From the NCBI GenBank assembly GCA_010405405.1, contig MU004232.1:2611038-2675037 (forward strand): a DNA stretch of 64,000 nucleotides, given 5' to 3'. The stretch is from Microthyrium microscopicum (taxonomy: Eukaryota; Ascomycota; Dothideomycetes; Microthyriales; Microthyriaceae). The notes under the pieces are model-generated. The model made no database searches, had not been told where the DNA came from, and worked only from the letters and a program-made list of their open reading frames with translations. Shown here one piece after another: positions 33,118 through 44,505 of this stretch. Position 1 is the first letter of the stretch, and every line of letters begins with the position of its first letter. Made by a program: the position numbers and the translations under genes.

Positions 33118-35067
33118 ATGCTATTGCTGTCGGCACTCTATCGCGCTCGCTCATGTCGATTGCGGTTCTACGACGTTCATTTTTTGGTCACAAGCTCACT
33201 GATACGGGAATACTCTCACTTCTCAGGCGCTATGATATCCCCGTATGACGACGATAATCACGAATTCTTTCGATACACTTCCGGAAGATGGCTCTGGAAC
33301 GAGAAGGAGCAATTACTTGAACGATACCGACGATTCAATGTTTTGGAACTACAGCTTGCTGCGGCCAATGCTGTAGGCTCGCATTGTGCTAAAATGACCA
33401 AAATCGGCGAAGGGAACTTCAACAAGGTCTTCAAATTGACTATGGAAGACCAATCTACAGTCATTGCTCGAATTCCACACCCGAATGCTGGTCCACCAAG
33501 AATAACAACCGCATCCGAGGTAGCAACAATGGATTTTGTGAGCCTGACGCCTTAGAGCTTCCCCAATATATACATCTGGACTAAATTTTTCACAGGCGCG
33601 ATCTGTTCTCGGTATCCCAGTACCTAGGGTGTTGGCTTATTGTGCCAATACCACAAATCCTGTGGGTTCGGAATACATCTTAATGGAGATAGCAAGTGGA
33701 GCACAATTATCCGAGGTTTGGGACCATATGGAGATTGATGATCAGGCAAAAGTTGTGGAAAGCGTGACAGATGTCGAGACCAAATTCTTATCCATCTCTT
33801 TTGCTCAGTACGTTCCCTATCCCTCGCATCATTCTTGAGCCACTCCATGCTGATGAAGAAGTTTAGATCTGGTGCCCTATTCTATGCGAAGGACATGCCC
33901 AATTGCACGCCTGCGGAGATTAACGGTGAGGTATCGCAAGTGGTCAAAGATGATATTCGACGCCGATTTGTCCTTGGTCCCACTGTCGAGAGAGAGTTTT
34001 GGGAAGAAGAAAGGGCGCAGATGGATCTGGATCGCGGTCCCTGTCAGTGCTCTACACATACTTCGTGCCTCACGTCTTGTTCTAATATATGAGAAGGGAC
34101 TTCGGCAAACGCATATATGGAAGCGATAGCTCACCGTGAAATACGATGGATTCAACAGTATGCAAAACCAAGGACACCTTCAGTTCCTTTACAATCGTCT
34201 GCAGCTCAGGACTCACCTGTGGCGCACACGGACTTGCTACAAAAATATCTCAGCGTCATCGCCAAACTCATTCCTACGGAGAAAGACTTGCTCCTTCCAA
34301 CGTTATGGCATCGCGATCTCCACAGGGGCAACGTGTTTGTAAAGGATGGCGAGGTCTCTTCCATCATAGATTGGCAATCAGTTTGGGTCGGTCCTCGAAT
34401 TCTTCGCGCTCGAAATCCCCAGCTGGTTGATTATGATGGAACAATCCAGACGAAATTACTCGAGGGCTTCAAAGATTTAGGCCCGGAAGAAAAGAACCAG
34501 GTACGTGATGATGTTCGGCGGTCAATCTTATTATATATCTACGAAACGACAACAGCCAGTCGGAATCCCGCTTTGTACAAAGTTATGCGCTGTCCAAACG
34601 GCAAGACATTGGACCAACTGCTCGAATTTGCGAGTGATTCTTGGGATGGAGATATTTTGCCACTCCGCGAGGTTCTTATACGGATAGAAAGGTTTGCCAC
34701 GAGCTCTCAATCGATCCATGAGGCATCAAATTAATCATTTACCAGGGATTGGCACCTTACTGACACCACGTCACAATGCCCGTATCACTTTTCCAAAGAG
34801 GAGATCGCCCAGCATCGTAGAGACGGCGAAGGATTTAACGAGACCGCCGAATTTTGGGAGAACCTCGAGGGTCGTGTCGATCGAACTGGCTATACATTAC
34901 CTCAACATTTCGAAGATGCCGTTGCATATTTTTCGAAGCTAAGGGAAGTAGGTCTGGAAACTTTGGAAGATGAGGAACGCAAGACTTTTGACCTTCAAAC
35001 GCGGTGGCTGCTTGATTATGCGACCGACGATGGGTCGCCAAGTGAAAAGTGTTCCAATGCTCCGTAG
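33118..35067 (+). CDS. AIM9: AIM9-like mitochondrial phosphotransferase (APH/kinase fold)
   Basis: Five exons (33118-33537, 33596-33807, 33867-34042, 34097-34691 and 34746-35067) give 574 residues. The N-terminus MLLLSALYRARSCRLRFY is a good mitochondrial leader. Then come FFRYTSGRWLWNE, KIGEGNFNKVFKLTM (nucleotide loop), VIARIPHP (Lys-equivalent strand), YILMEIASGAQL, and the catalytic-loop motif LWHRDLHRGNVFV followed by ISSIIDWQS (metal-binding Asp). These are features of the aminoglycoside-phosphotransferase fold as in yeast Aim9. The last exon supplies the family C-terminus (CPYHFSKEEIA, TAEFWENL), which is missed if intron 4 (GTTTGC donor) is read through. The exact substrate of this family is unknown. 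A MITE-like element lies about 310 bp upstream. Confidence 0.9.
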
Positions 35068-36092
35068 CAAGACAAAACAGCGTGGATGATATTGTATTAG
35101 TAGTTTTTGAGAGCGGCTTCGAGGTAACATAATGGGAGTGGTCTAAGTACTCGCGTCATGTAGTACATGAGCTATTCTTAGCCTATGGAGTAGACAGTGA
35201 CTTGAGTGATTTCCGTTTGATATCTCTTTCAAAGTTCTCAGACTCTTCAGCGCGAATCAAAGTTTTGTTGACTTTCGCATTATAAATGAGTAGATTCGAG
35301 TCGAAGCTTACCAGCTCTGATTATCCAGCAGATACTTCTTTATGTAGAAGCAACATTCATTCATTATTAGCCATAATCTACCAAGAAGATCAAATAAGTT
35401 CTCAGTTGTTCAGGCGGATGTTTGAACGCTTTCAGTTATTGTAGTTCCGTACTACCACCAGTGAGGCAGTTTAGGGTATTCTCATGACTTACCAGAATGG
35501 TCAATGATGGAACAAACTTTATGGCAAAACAAAACATCTACTGATCGTTGCCAAATGATCTACGCCTGTGTAACTTGAAGTCGAAACGGAAATAACACAT
35601 ACCTGGTCCATAAGCACCAATGATCCAGTGACTTCTGTCCAGCATTTCAACACAAGTTCTCGAGATTCTTCCACTTAACCTTCTCTCGCGCGAAAGGAAA
35701 CATAAGGGATGTCAGAAGTACGAGTTTCGCAATGCACTCATTGGTCTTCCTACCGAACATGAAGCGAATGACAGAGCAGTCAAGTTTCGACATGGCCACC
35801 CCTGTTTCTCTCACAACTACTGGTAAAATGCATGTTGGAAAGGGTGTGTAACATGTAGTTCCAAGAAAGCCAGTCCAAATGTGCTCAGGATCCGTGACTA
35901 GTAACCTTGAAGAGTTCATGGAATTCATGCGGGGAAATTGAACAGGATGCACCACGTCCATGTTTTTATTCGCTGTTCGCGATATTCTATCCCGGTCCTA
36001 CGAAGTGGAGATCTCACTGCCTCGTCAAGTTAAAGATATCCCGAATATCCTGTTGAAATGGTACGAATGGCTTATTCTTAAACAATACCAAA
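35068..36092. promoter_or_regulatory. intergenic, AIM9-like 3' end / SulP promoter
   Basis: 1025 bp in tandem orientation. A minus-strand frame at 35647-35961 lacks convincing features. No repeat or RNA gene recognised. Confidence 0.4.
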
Positions 36093-38242
36093 ATGATGTC
36101 GCAGTTCAAAGAGAAAATCCGAAAAGAGGTTCGAACGGATGCAAACATTCAAAATGCGTTGAAGTTTTCAAGATTTGGCTTGCTAGCATTTCCGCGTGAA
36201 GCTACAAAATATCTTCTGGAGAAATTACCGATCATCCAATGGATCCCGCATTACAACATACGCTGGATAGGAAATGACATTCTCGGTGGGCTTACTGTTG
36301 GAGTTATGCTGGTAAGGACTCAATTCATTTCTCATACTCATCTTGCTGTAGAGCCAACACTAATCGATTGCAGGTACCACAAGGTCTAGCATATGCCAAA
36401 ATTGCGAATATTCCGGTTGCGAATGGACTCTTCTCTAGCTGGCTACCAGCTTTGATCTATACCGTGATGGGGACTTCTAAAGGTGAGCTGCAACATGTAA
36501 TACCCTTCTCGTATTCTTGCTAAAAGTCCAAAGAAATATCAACCGGACCGACCTCAATTCTAGGTCTACTAACGGCTACTATCGTCAAAGATATGAGCAA
36601 GGAAAACTACGCACCTGAAGTTACTGCCGCTGCAGTGGCTTTGATGGTAGGAATATACAGTTTCTTCTTGGGCGTCCTCAAACTTGGGTTCCTCTTGGAT
36701 TTTATATCTGCTCCTGTCTTGACTGGATTTATATCGGGAGCGGCGATAGTCATCATGCTTGGTCAAGCAGCATCTATATTTGGTCTCACTATAACTGGAT
36801 CAGGTTCTGCAGCTATTATCCGGGAAGTACTCAGAAACCTCGGACACTCCAAATGGCAAACAGTCTTGATTTCGTTTTCGGGAATCGCTATCCTTCAAAC
36901 TCTACAATGGACTGGAAAGAAATATGGCAAGAAATACAAGGTATTCAAAGTGCTTTCGATTGCTCGAGCCTTTATTGTCCTCGTTCTGTTTACTGGAATA
37001 TCGTATGGTGTCAATCACAATCGAAAAGCCAACCCAATTTTCGCCATAGTCAAGATCACATCAAAGAGCTTGCCTCATCCGCGCTTACCGGATACTAATT
37101 TATTCAGCAAAGTTGCTCAGAAAGCCATTGCACCATTAATCGCTGCAGCGCTGGAACACATTGCGATTGGAAAGGCATTTGGCCTAAAGAATGGTTATGA
37201 TCTTGATCCATCACAGGAACTGGTTTACCTCGGGGTCACCAACTTCTTCAACAGCTTCTTCTTATCCATGCCTGTTGGTGGAGCCATGTCGCGTACTGCC
37301 GTCAACAGTGATACCGGTGTTAAGTCTCCCCTCAATGGTTTACTGACTGCCGGGGTGGTTCTACTGGCAATTTACAAGCTGTCAGGAGTTCTCTACTGGA
37401 TTCCAAGCGCCACTTTAGCAGCCATCATCGTCACTGCTGTTTATCACCTCGTCGGACCTCTATCTCTGTTTTACCGCTTCTGGAGAACGAGCTTCCTAGA
37501 CTTCATCGCCTCCATGGTTTGCTTTTGGATTACCATATTTGTCTCCGCTGAGACTGGTATCGAGGCCGCTGCTGGATTCTGCGTGGCTTACACACTCGTT
37601 CGCTTTGCATTCTCTTCCCCTGCTGTAGTAAAACCAAGCAAAGCGATGTACGACTCACCCTCCTCATCATATAGCGACTACTCGGACGATGCGAAAGCCT
37701 TTCGATTCAAAGAATCGATACTATTCCCAAATGCACGCCAGGCGAAAGATAAAGTCTTGAGACAGCTCCTTGTCCATCATTTCAACATCAGAGATGCCCA
37801 AAGTCAAAGCGGCTCAGATATAGACCGTTCATGGTCAGTCGCTGGAAAGAACCGCATCAAACGACTTCGAAGCGAAAATAAAGTTACTACGGAAACACTT
37901 AGCTCCCTTCGCATAGTTGTCCTGGATTTTGAGCGGGTGGCTCATGTAGACAGCACTGGCTTGATCGCTCTGAGAGAACTATGCGTAGAAATTTCTCGAT
38001 TCTTTGGAGATGATGTCGAGATTCGATTTGTGGGTTTGAATGATTCGGTCAAGACACGCTTCGCGCGATTTGGAGATTGGGACTTGGTGAACGTTGATAC
38101 AGAATCAATCAGTAGCGACCATGGTATTGGAATCTATCCAAGCATTCGGGCGGCTATGACTGGGCTACGTCGAAAGAACACTAACTCAACAGTATCGGAT
38201 GTGCGGATCATTGACGAACCTAAAATTGATCATTCGATTTAG
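36093..38242 (+). CDS. SulP-family anion transporter with STAS domain (sulfate permease type)
   Basis: Three exons (36093-36311, 36374-36482 and 36564-38242) encode 668 residues; two ATGs occur in a row at the start. The transporter core begins after about 55 residues with WIGNDILGGLTVGVMLVPQGLAYA and LIYTVMGTSKGLLTATI, the sulfate-transporter signature region, and about a dozen hydrophobic segments follow. VTNFFNSFFLSMPVGGAMSRTAVN matches the second conserved SulP block. A cytosolic STAS domain occupies about residues 500-640 (RIVVLDFERVAHVDSTGLIAL). The protein should take up sulfate or a related oxyanion at the plasma or vacuolar membrane. At 668 residues it is shorter than yeast Sul1/Sul2, so the substrate is uncertain. 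Confidence 0.93.
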
Positions 38243-39636
38243 TTATACTTCAGGGTCACTCGGACTTTGCGAGAACGCATGAAATAATTTAATGACTTTT
38301 CTTTCATCATTGTTGCTCAAGATACTAGCGAATGTCCATTACTATTGATGACAACCCAGCAAGAGGTGAGAGTTGAAAAGGTGTAATGGAGACTGCGTAT
38401 GATTCTGTCGCACTTGATGGTGGACATAGAGGGCTGCTCTATGGAAGCCACAACGCGCGATGGATGGATAACCGTGAATAGTATATATCCTGCAGAAGAA
38501 CTTACCGCAGGTCGAAGGCGGTAAGGTGTCGTCAAGTCAGGTTTCATTGCTTCCTCCTGATCCAAACTCATTCTTCGATTTGGACGTGCGGTGTCCTAGC
38601 AGAGAAGTTTGACACCCGGTACTGGTATCAGGACATCGAGTATAACAGATACCTCAAAACCTACCTTTAGCAACTGCCAAAAAGAGACCGAGCTGACAGA
38701 TGCCTATGCATAGATTCACAGCTAAGGCAAAGGAAGTCACCAAATAGGTAAGAAAGCCCAGAAATCCACGACCTCAAAAAGAAGCCGTGGCTCCAACACT
38801 GCAACACACCCACATATCTCCTCCAAAACAACCCAACGTCCATCGAAAAAATAAAAATTCAGCGCATTTCCAATCCCTGGATTGGAAATACACCTATAAA
38901 ACCCTCTTTCGAGATTTTTGCATTGTGACGATCCCTTCGCTTGAACCCGTCACCTTCAGCTAGATAATTCTTTGCGCTGGTTTTAGGCTAGTTGAAATGA
39001 TGGTGACTAACAGACCTGCTCCTACCCCAATTGGTAGGAACACCGTTGTTAGCTGTCAAATCAAGCTAGCCCAGGGACATAACAGAGAGCTTGCGAATTC
39101 AATTCTGACTTCGACTAATTGTGCTTGTGTTATTTTTCGGTTAAGAACAAATTACACTGACAACGAATATATACTGCTCTTATGCCCCAATTCTCTATAC
39201 TGTAGAAAAAATCCTGCAACAAATCCCCGTTTCTTGATGCTTGTGGTTCATTTGACTGTGAGAATGAAATTCGCCGTGTCTGTCACTGCAATTTTTGGAA
39301 TCGCTCTTTCGCCAAAATTGATGGCTCTTGCCCCAGAAAGAGCCTGGAGATATCCTTCTGACGCGTGAACACCGAAAGTCGCCCTCCGTTTTGGGAGATG
39401 CCTCCTTCCTGAAAGACATGTCGTTGTTTATCCATAAGGCTGCATGCGAGGCTGAAATGGACGAACTAGTCTAGCATTGATCCCGACCTCGGTCCCTTAT
39501 TCCCGTCCGGAAATGGCAATCAACTCCACCACTCCACATCCAATGACCAAGGTACTAGCTACCACGAAAGCCCAAATGCACCTCGCTTGTACATCACCAT
39601 GATTAAATTCTCTTGTAGAAATTTGTATCAAGCAAT
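38243..39636. promoter_or_regulatory. intergenic, SulP 3' end / SCS-like promoter
   Basis: 1394 bp in tandem orientation. A good TATA-like CTATAAAAC lies near 38895, followed by a frame at 38997-39368 whose last 34 codons (from ATG 39264) begin like a signal peptide (MKFAVSVTAIFGIAL). No conserved product was recognised, so no gene is called. Confidence 0.4.
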
Positions 39637-41994
39637 ATGGTCGCAAGATTTGGCTCCAGAATTGGGCGTCAAGTAAGACATTTCCAGACCAGTTCGAGCA
39701 CGAAGCTGGGACGCTATGAGGATTCAATACCAAATCTGCTCATTGGAAAAGATACTCGTGTGATCTTTCAAGGCATTACTGGTCGCGTGTCAACGTCTAA
39801 TGCACAGGCGTCTATAGCCTGGGGAACGAATATTGTTGGTGGCACCAAACCTGGTTTTGATGGTCGTCATGAAGTGCTGGATATACCAGTACTGCCTACT
39901 GTTCGCAAAGCAGTCGAGGAACTCAAGCCAAATGCGACGGCAGTCTTTGTCCCTGCCGATACGGCGGCTGCGGCTATCATCGAGGCCATCGAGGCGGAAG
40001 TGCCACTGATTGTTGCTGTCGCGGAACATATCCCTCTCCACGATTTGCTTCGAGTGAGTGCTGGATATTCGTATCAATGGAGGACTGAAGTTCTGACAAT
40101 AGTAGGTTCATGAAGTCTTGGCCACGCAGTCAAAATGCCGACTTGTTGGCGCCAACTCGCCCGGTATTATATCCGCCATGGGGCACTGTCGAATAGGTTT
40201 CCAGCCACTGGCATCGTATTCGCCTGGTCCTGTCGCCGTTGCTGCAAAGTCAGGCACGCTGAGCTACGATGCAGTCACTTCACTGACCGATGTTGGCATT
40301 GGGCAGAGTCTCTGCATTGGTATTGGTGGTGATGTGGTCGCTGGCACTGATATGGTTGACGCACTGAAAACCTTTGAGCTGGACTCGGAAACTGAAGCAA
40401 TAATATTAATTGGTGAAATTGGAGGAACCTCAGAGCTCGAAGCTGCTGACTGGATAAAGGAGTATCGACAGAGAGTATCCGATCCCAAGTGAGTAGAAGA
40501 CTGCGCAATGTTATTGAAGAAACTAACAATCAGACCCATTGCGGCTCTTGTAGCAGGTCTCTATGCCGTTCCTAGGAAGGTAATGGGACATGCGGGTGCT
40601 TGGGCGGGCCCAGGAGAACCAACGGCAGAAGAGAAGTGGAAGGCATTAGAAAATGCCGGCGCCACTATGGTAGGCAAGTTACCCTGTGTGGATTCTATTT
40701 TGATCCTGCTATTTTCGAATGGCGGTGGGGAGAGTGTTGTTTTAAGGCGTCTTATAATGGTCTTTGAGCCCATTGTCACTGCTTCCCAGATGGGAAGAGT
40801 GTTGAAAAGGATGCATAACAGGTGACAATTGAGGTGAGCATTCAGACTAACGAGTGCTCAGATCATACTGCCAAATTTGGCAATGTAATGAAAGGACTAC
40901 TCGCCTCCAAAGGAAGCTTCACTGGCCAAAAGAAGGCCACAAACCAGAGCATGTCGTTTCATACCGCAACACGACGACCAGGACTGGATCTGACAAAGCC
41001 TGAGAGCAACAAGCAACAAACGAGGTCTTTTCATTTAGCGCCGGAGCAGTCTACAGAACTACTCAAAGAGCAGGACGTTACAGTATCTTCTCTAAAGCCT
41101 GTCAGGGGAGCCCACACATTAATGATCACAGTGGACAGAACAGCCAGAAGTCCATGCATACTCGTCGCTCCAAACGGCAGCCTTACAAACATTAAACGCT
41201 ACTCATTTCCATATACCCAAGGTCCAAGCAAACAATCTATTGTCTTTGCACTCAAGCACTTGGGCGAATATGAGAGCGCAACAGACGAAACAAAAGTTGA
41301 ATTCACACAACTAATACAAAGCCTATGGACGCTATTCCGCGCTCACGAAGGCGTTTCTCTATCACTATCACTATCAATAGCACCCGATTTTGATCCCTCA
41401 GAAGGCAATTTTATAATATCAAATCCACAATTTGTTTGCGACGATGCTGGTTTCCGCAGCGCGAAACGCCATACTCCGGAAATACAAGATCAACATGCCA
41501 GTCTCTTCGCTGGACAGGACAGGTCTAAGTTGGACCAGAGTGAAATGGAGGCTGCAGAGCAAGGAATGGTGTATATTCCGGTAAACCTCGGATCAGGACC
41601 ATTCGTCGGCACGCTGGTCAATGGTGCTGGACTGGCATTGAATACTATTGACAGTTTGGTTGCGCGTGGCATATCTGTGACCAACTTTCTGGACACTGGC
41701 GGAAAAGCGACTGGTGCAACTATCAAGTCGTGCATGGAGTTAATTCTCCGAGATGAGCGGGTTAAAGTGGTGTTTGTCAACATCTTTGCGGGTGTGTTAC
41801 TGTGCGACAAGTTGGCGGAGGGACTGTTGGAGGCAGTTGATGAGTTGGCCCCCAAAGCGCCGATTGTGGTTCGGTTGAGAGGAACTCGCGAGATTGAAGC
41901 TCAAAAGGTCATGCAGGCAGGGAGAAAGGGGGTATACAGTGAACGTGACTTTGAGAAGGCCGTTGAGAAGGTGAAGCAGTTGTTAGCCGCGTAG
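39637..41994 (+). CDS. fused alpha-beta succinyl-CoA-synthetase-like protein, mitochondrial
   Basis: Four exons (39637-40053, 40106-40488, 40534-40673 and 40862-41994) give 690 residues. The start MVARFGSRIGRQVRHFQTS is a mitochondrial leader. Residues about 35-310 are an SCS alpha subunit: DTRVIFQGITGR, NIVGGTKPG, VGANSPGII, AKSGTLSYD and the phospho-histidine motif GHAGAWAG (His286). A variable linker and a reduced ATP-grasp-like part follow, then the beta-subunit CoA-ligase domain (LVNGAGLALNTID, FLDTGGKATG, VFVNIFAGVLLCDKLA). The third intron (40674-40861, 188 nt) appears to use a GC donor (G|GCAAGT), which restores ATMVDHTAKFG; a GT alternative would give ATMCSDHTAKFG. It probably ligates or splits an acyl-CoA with phosphorylation, but the shortened ATP-grasp part makes the reaction uncertain. 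Confidence 0.85.
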
Positions 41995-42431
41995 CAATGA
42001 TACACTGCTTCAGAGATGATATCTCGCCCAGCAATTGGGAGACATTTCATTTCAATCAAAAGATGGCGGGAGCTTTGCTGAGAACCTCCGTCACGATTTA
42101 TGCTGAAGTCGTTCTCATCTTTGCTAATTTAATTTAAGCCTTCAGAGCTCTGCGCTAATAGGAACCCATATTCTCCCACAGTACCAAAGTTCAACTTAGC
42201 TCCCACGATCATTTCAAATCCATGGTTCACCAAGTACAGACTGCCAGAAACACATTAGAGAAAAACACATTTGTAATGTGTGCCTAGCGGATCAACCAGA
42301 ACTGCCTTTTCTATATGCCTCCCACCGTCTTCGATATTACCCAAAGCTCACTTACCAGCCGTCCAGTCTGATTTAGCTCTTCCCTTATCACGAATAGTAG
42401 CAAGTATTCTTTGTAGTAGTTGCCAGAGTAG
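41995..42431. promoter_or_regulatory. intergenic, SCS-like 3' end / F-box-like promoter
   Basis: 437 bp in tandem orientation. Nothing specific seen. Confidence 0.4.
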
Positions 42432-43919
42432 ATGGCTCAGGCTCAGAAAGCTCTCTTGGAGCTGGGAGATTTGCCCCCGGAGCTAATCATGGAGATTCAA
42501 GGTCATCTCGGCCACTGCGATGCCGTTGCTTTAGCACTCACTTGCAGAGGATTCTACACGTAAGTTATTTCGTTAAGCAGCCTTATTTGCCTTAAAAGAC
42601 CAAATATTGTGTTGGTTCGCGTTATCCTCGATGGTGGTACTATCTTCATGCTCTCACTGCGTTTAACCCATTTCCAAAACACGCCCGAGCTAAATAGTCA
42701 CAGGATATCAAATCGCTTGATGGAGGACCTACGAAAAGATAAGGCTCAGAAATGGGAGCTCCTTTCTCGCCTGAACCCCATTCCAGGTAGGTTATCACTG
42801 CTCAAGATGACTTATTTACAGTAAAAGCGCAATGAGTTCCAAAAGCGCTTTATGTTGAACAAAGCTGCAGTTTCTAGGGAGAAATCCATAAAATTGATCG
42901 TGCAACGCTAAAATATCTTAGGAATGTTTCTTTGTCAATTTGACATCAAGTTCCATCCTACTGGCTCCCAAAAATCTATAAGGCATCAAGAACGTTCCAA
43001 GTCCTTAGGTTGTATACGCAAGAAACACCTTGAATACGGGCATTGGCTGGGCAGCGATAACTTTGAACTTTTATTAATGGATGCCTATCAGCTACTCGAT
43101 CGCCATCTCTATGGACCTGACTTTGGCATATCAAGCTCTCAAATCGGGTTGACGTCGATTTGGAGAGAAATGATCAACGAGAAAGGCTACATGAACCCGA
43201 AATCGTGGACGATAGTCAATCCTTTGAAAGTTCATTTTCACAAGATGGAGTTTGAGCATCTAGCCAAACACAAGGAATTACAAGTCCATATAATTAAGCA
43301 CTTATGGTATCCGGCCGGAAGACGGATGGATGTCCTGGCAGATTTGGAGCACCGAAAACATGTCGACTGGATTGAAACTGACGCAGCCTTTGGATGTCTT
43401 CTTGGATGTCATCATTGTGCAGTTATGCCTCAAAGAGATAAGTTTTGGGACGCTTTCTATCAGCACGTGAGAGCAAAAACGCCATGGTTGAGAAAAGCGA
43501 AGACGGTCTGGGTGGACTGTGATGCCTGTCCCGCTCGTCATGCTTACACAGTTCGCAATCACGGCGAATTGGGACTCGAAATTATTATAGATCTATATAT
43601 GAATATGGGGTCATGTAAGATCGACGAAATGAAGGATACATGCTGGTTTGAGGTCAGTATAATCCCTAAGAATTCATGAACATTTCAGATGCTAACAGCT
43701 GGATAGTCATATCTGTATTCGCGTCTTCATAAAGAGCCTATTGTCTTTTCAGGAGTACCAAATGCGCACGACTTTTCGATTCCGGCAGGGTTAAGTCAGA
43801 TACATCATTCATCTGGTGTTCCCGTTCAGCAGCGCTTCCTCTGGCTTTACAAACAACAATCATGGATCACAAAGCTTAAAGAATTTCATACACGGACTCT
43901 GAAAATTCAGCATCAATGA
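42432..43919 (+). CDS. F-box-like protein, multi-exon
   Basis: The model is 42432-42559, 42704-42786, 42922-43652 and 43707-43919, giving 384 residues. All joins keep phase. Exon 2 could instead start at 42599 (AAAG acceptor), giving 419 residues; the later acceptor has the better branch site (GCTAAAT) and leaves a more F-box-like sequence. The N-terminus has LGDLPPELIMEIQGHLGHCDAVALALTCRGFYT, an F-box (listed here in pieces: LPPELIMEI, then CDAVALALTCRGFY). Exons 2-3 then give WELLSRLNPIPGMFLC and KFHPTGSQ, which matches the segment after the F-box in many fungal proteins. The rest is not recognised. Likely an SCF adaptor with unknown target. Exon borders are moderately certain. Confidence 0.65.
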
Positions 43920-44505
43920 GCAGCTGGGCGGTATATTTGGCCGCCAGAGTGGTCAGGTCGCTGGCTTAGGATACACCGATGCCAACAAGTCAAAAGTTGT
44001 CCACTAGGCCGAGGACATAGGTAGTTAGATATGCCATACGTCGTACTTTCACGTCGCACTTCTTCTCTTGCTGACCTTTGTCTTTTCTTTCTATCTTCAA
44101 TACCAAGACCCTAGACTTCTTAACTTCAACGTACTCAAAGTTAAACTCTGCTGGGTCACCAAGACTATCATTTCACTCTGTGGCCACTGTTGGCTCCGCT
44201 CCCTAAACCTTGTTCTGCACAGCTGGGCGCAAAGTTGAACATTCAAAGAAGTTGAAAACTGGGATGGAAGTACGTACTCGGCCTCTCTGCGAAGCAAAAG
44301 TTTGGAATGCTCAGGAAGCGTAGGATGAGGCTGTCCAAGCCATTTCTTGACCATCCTCCCCGCCATTGTCGCGGCATTTCACTAGAGGAAAATCTATTGT
44401 GGAAGCTTGTGCATGATTGTCAATGACGAGAGGCCTTAGTGCTCATTGGGCTACGTGATGTATACATGCTCGATTCAATTGAGATGGGTACGCCAGCCAT
44501 TTCGA
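43920..44505. other. intergenic, convergent 3' ends
   Basis: 586 bp between the stop of the F-box-like gene (+) and the stop of the following orphan (-). No gene or repeat recognised. Confidence 0.4.

Noticed and set aside
35647-35961. 104-codon minus-strand frame upstream of the SulP gene
   Set aside because: No motif or signal, and it overlaps the expected SulP promoter. Treated as chance.
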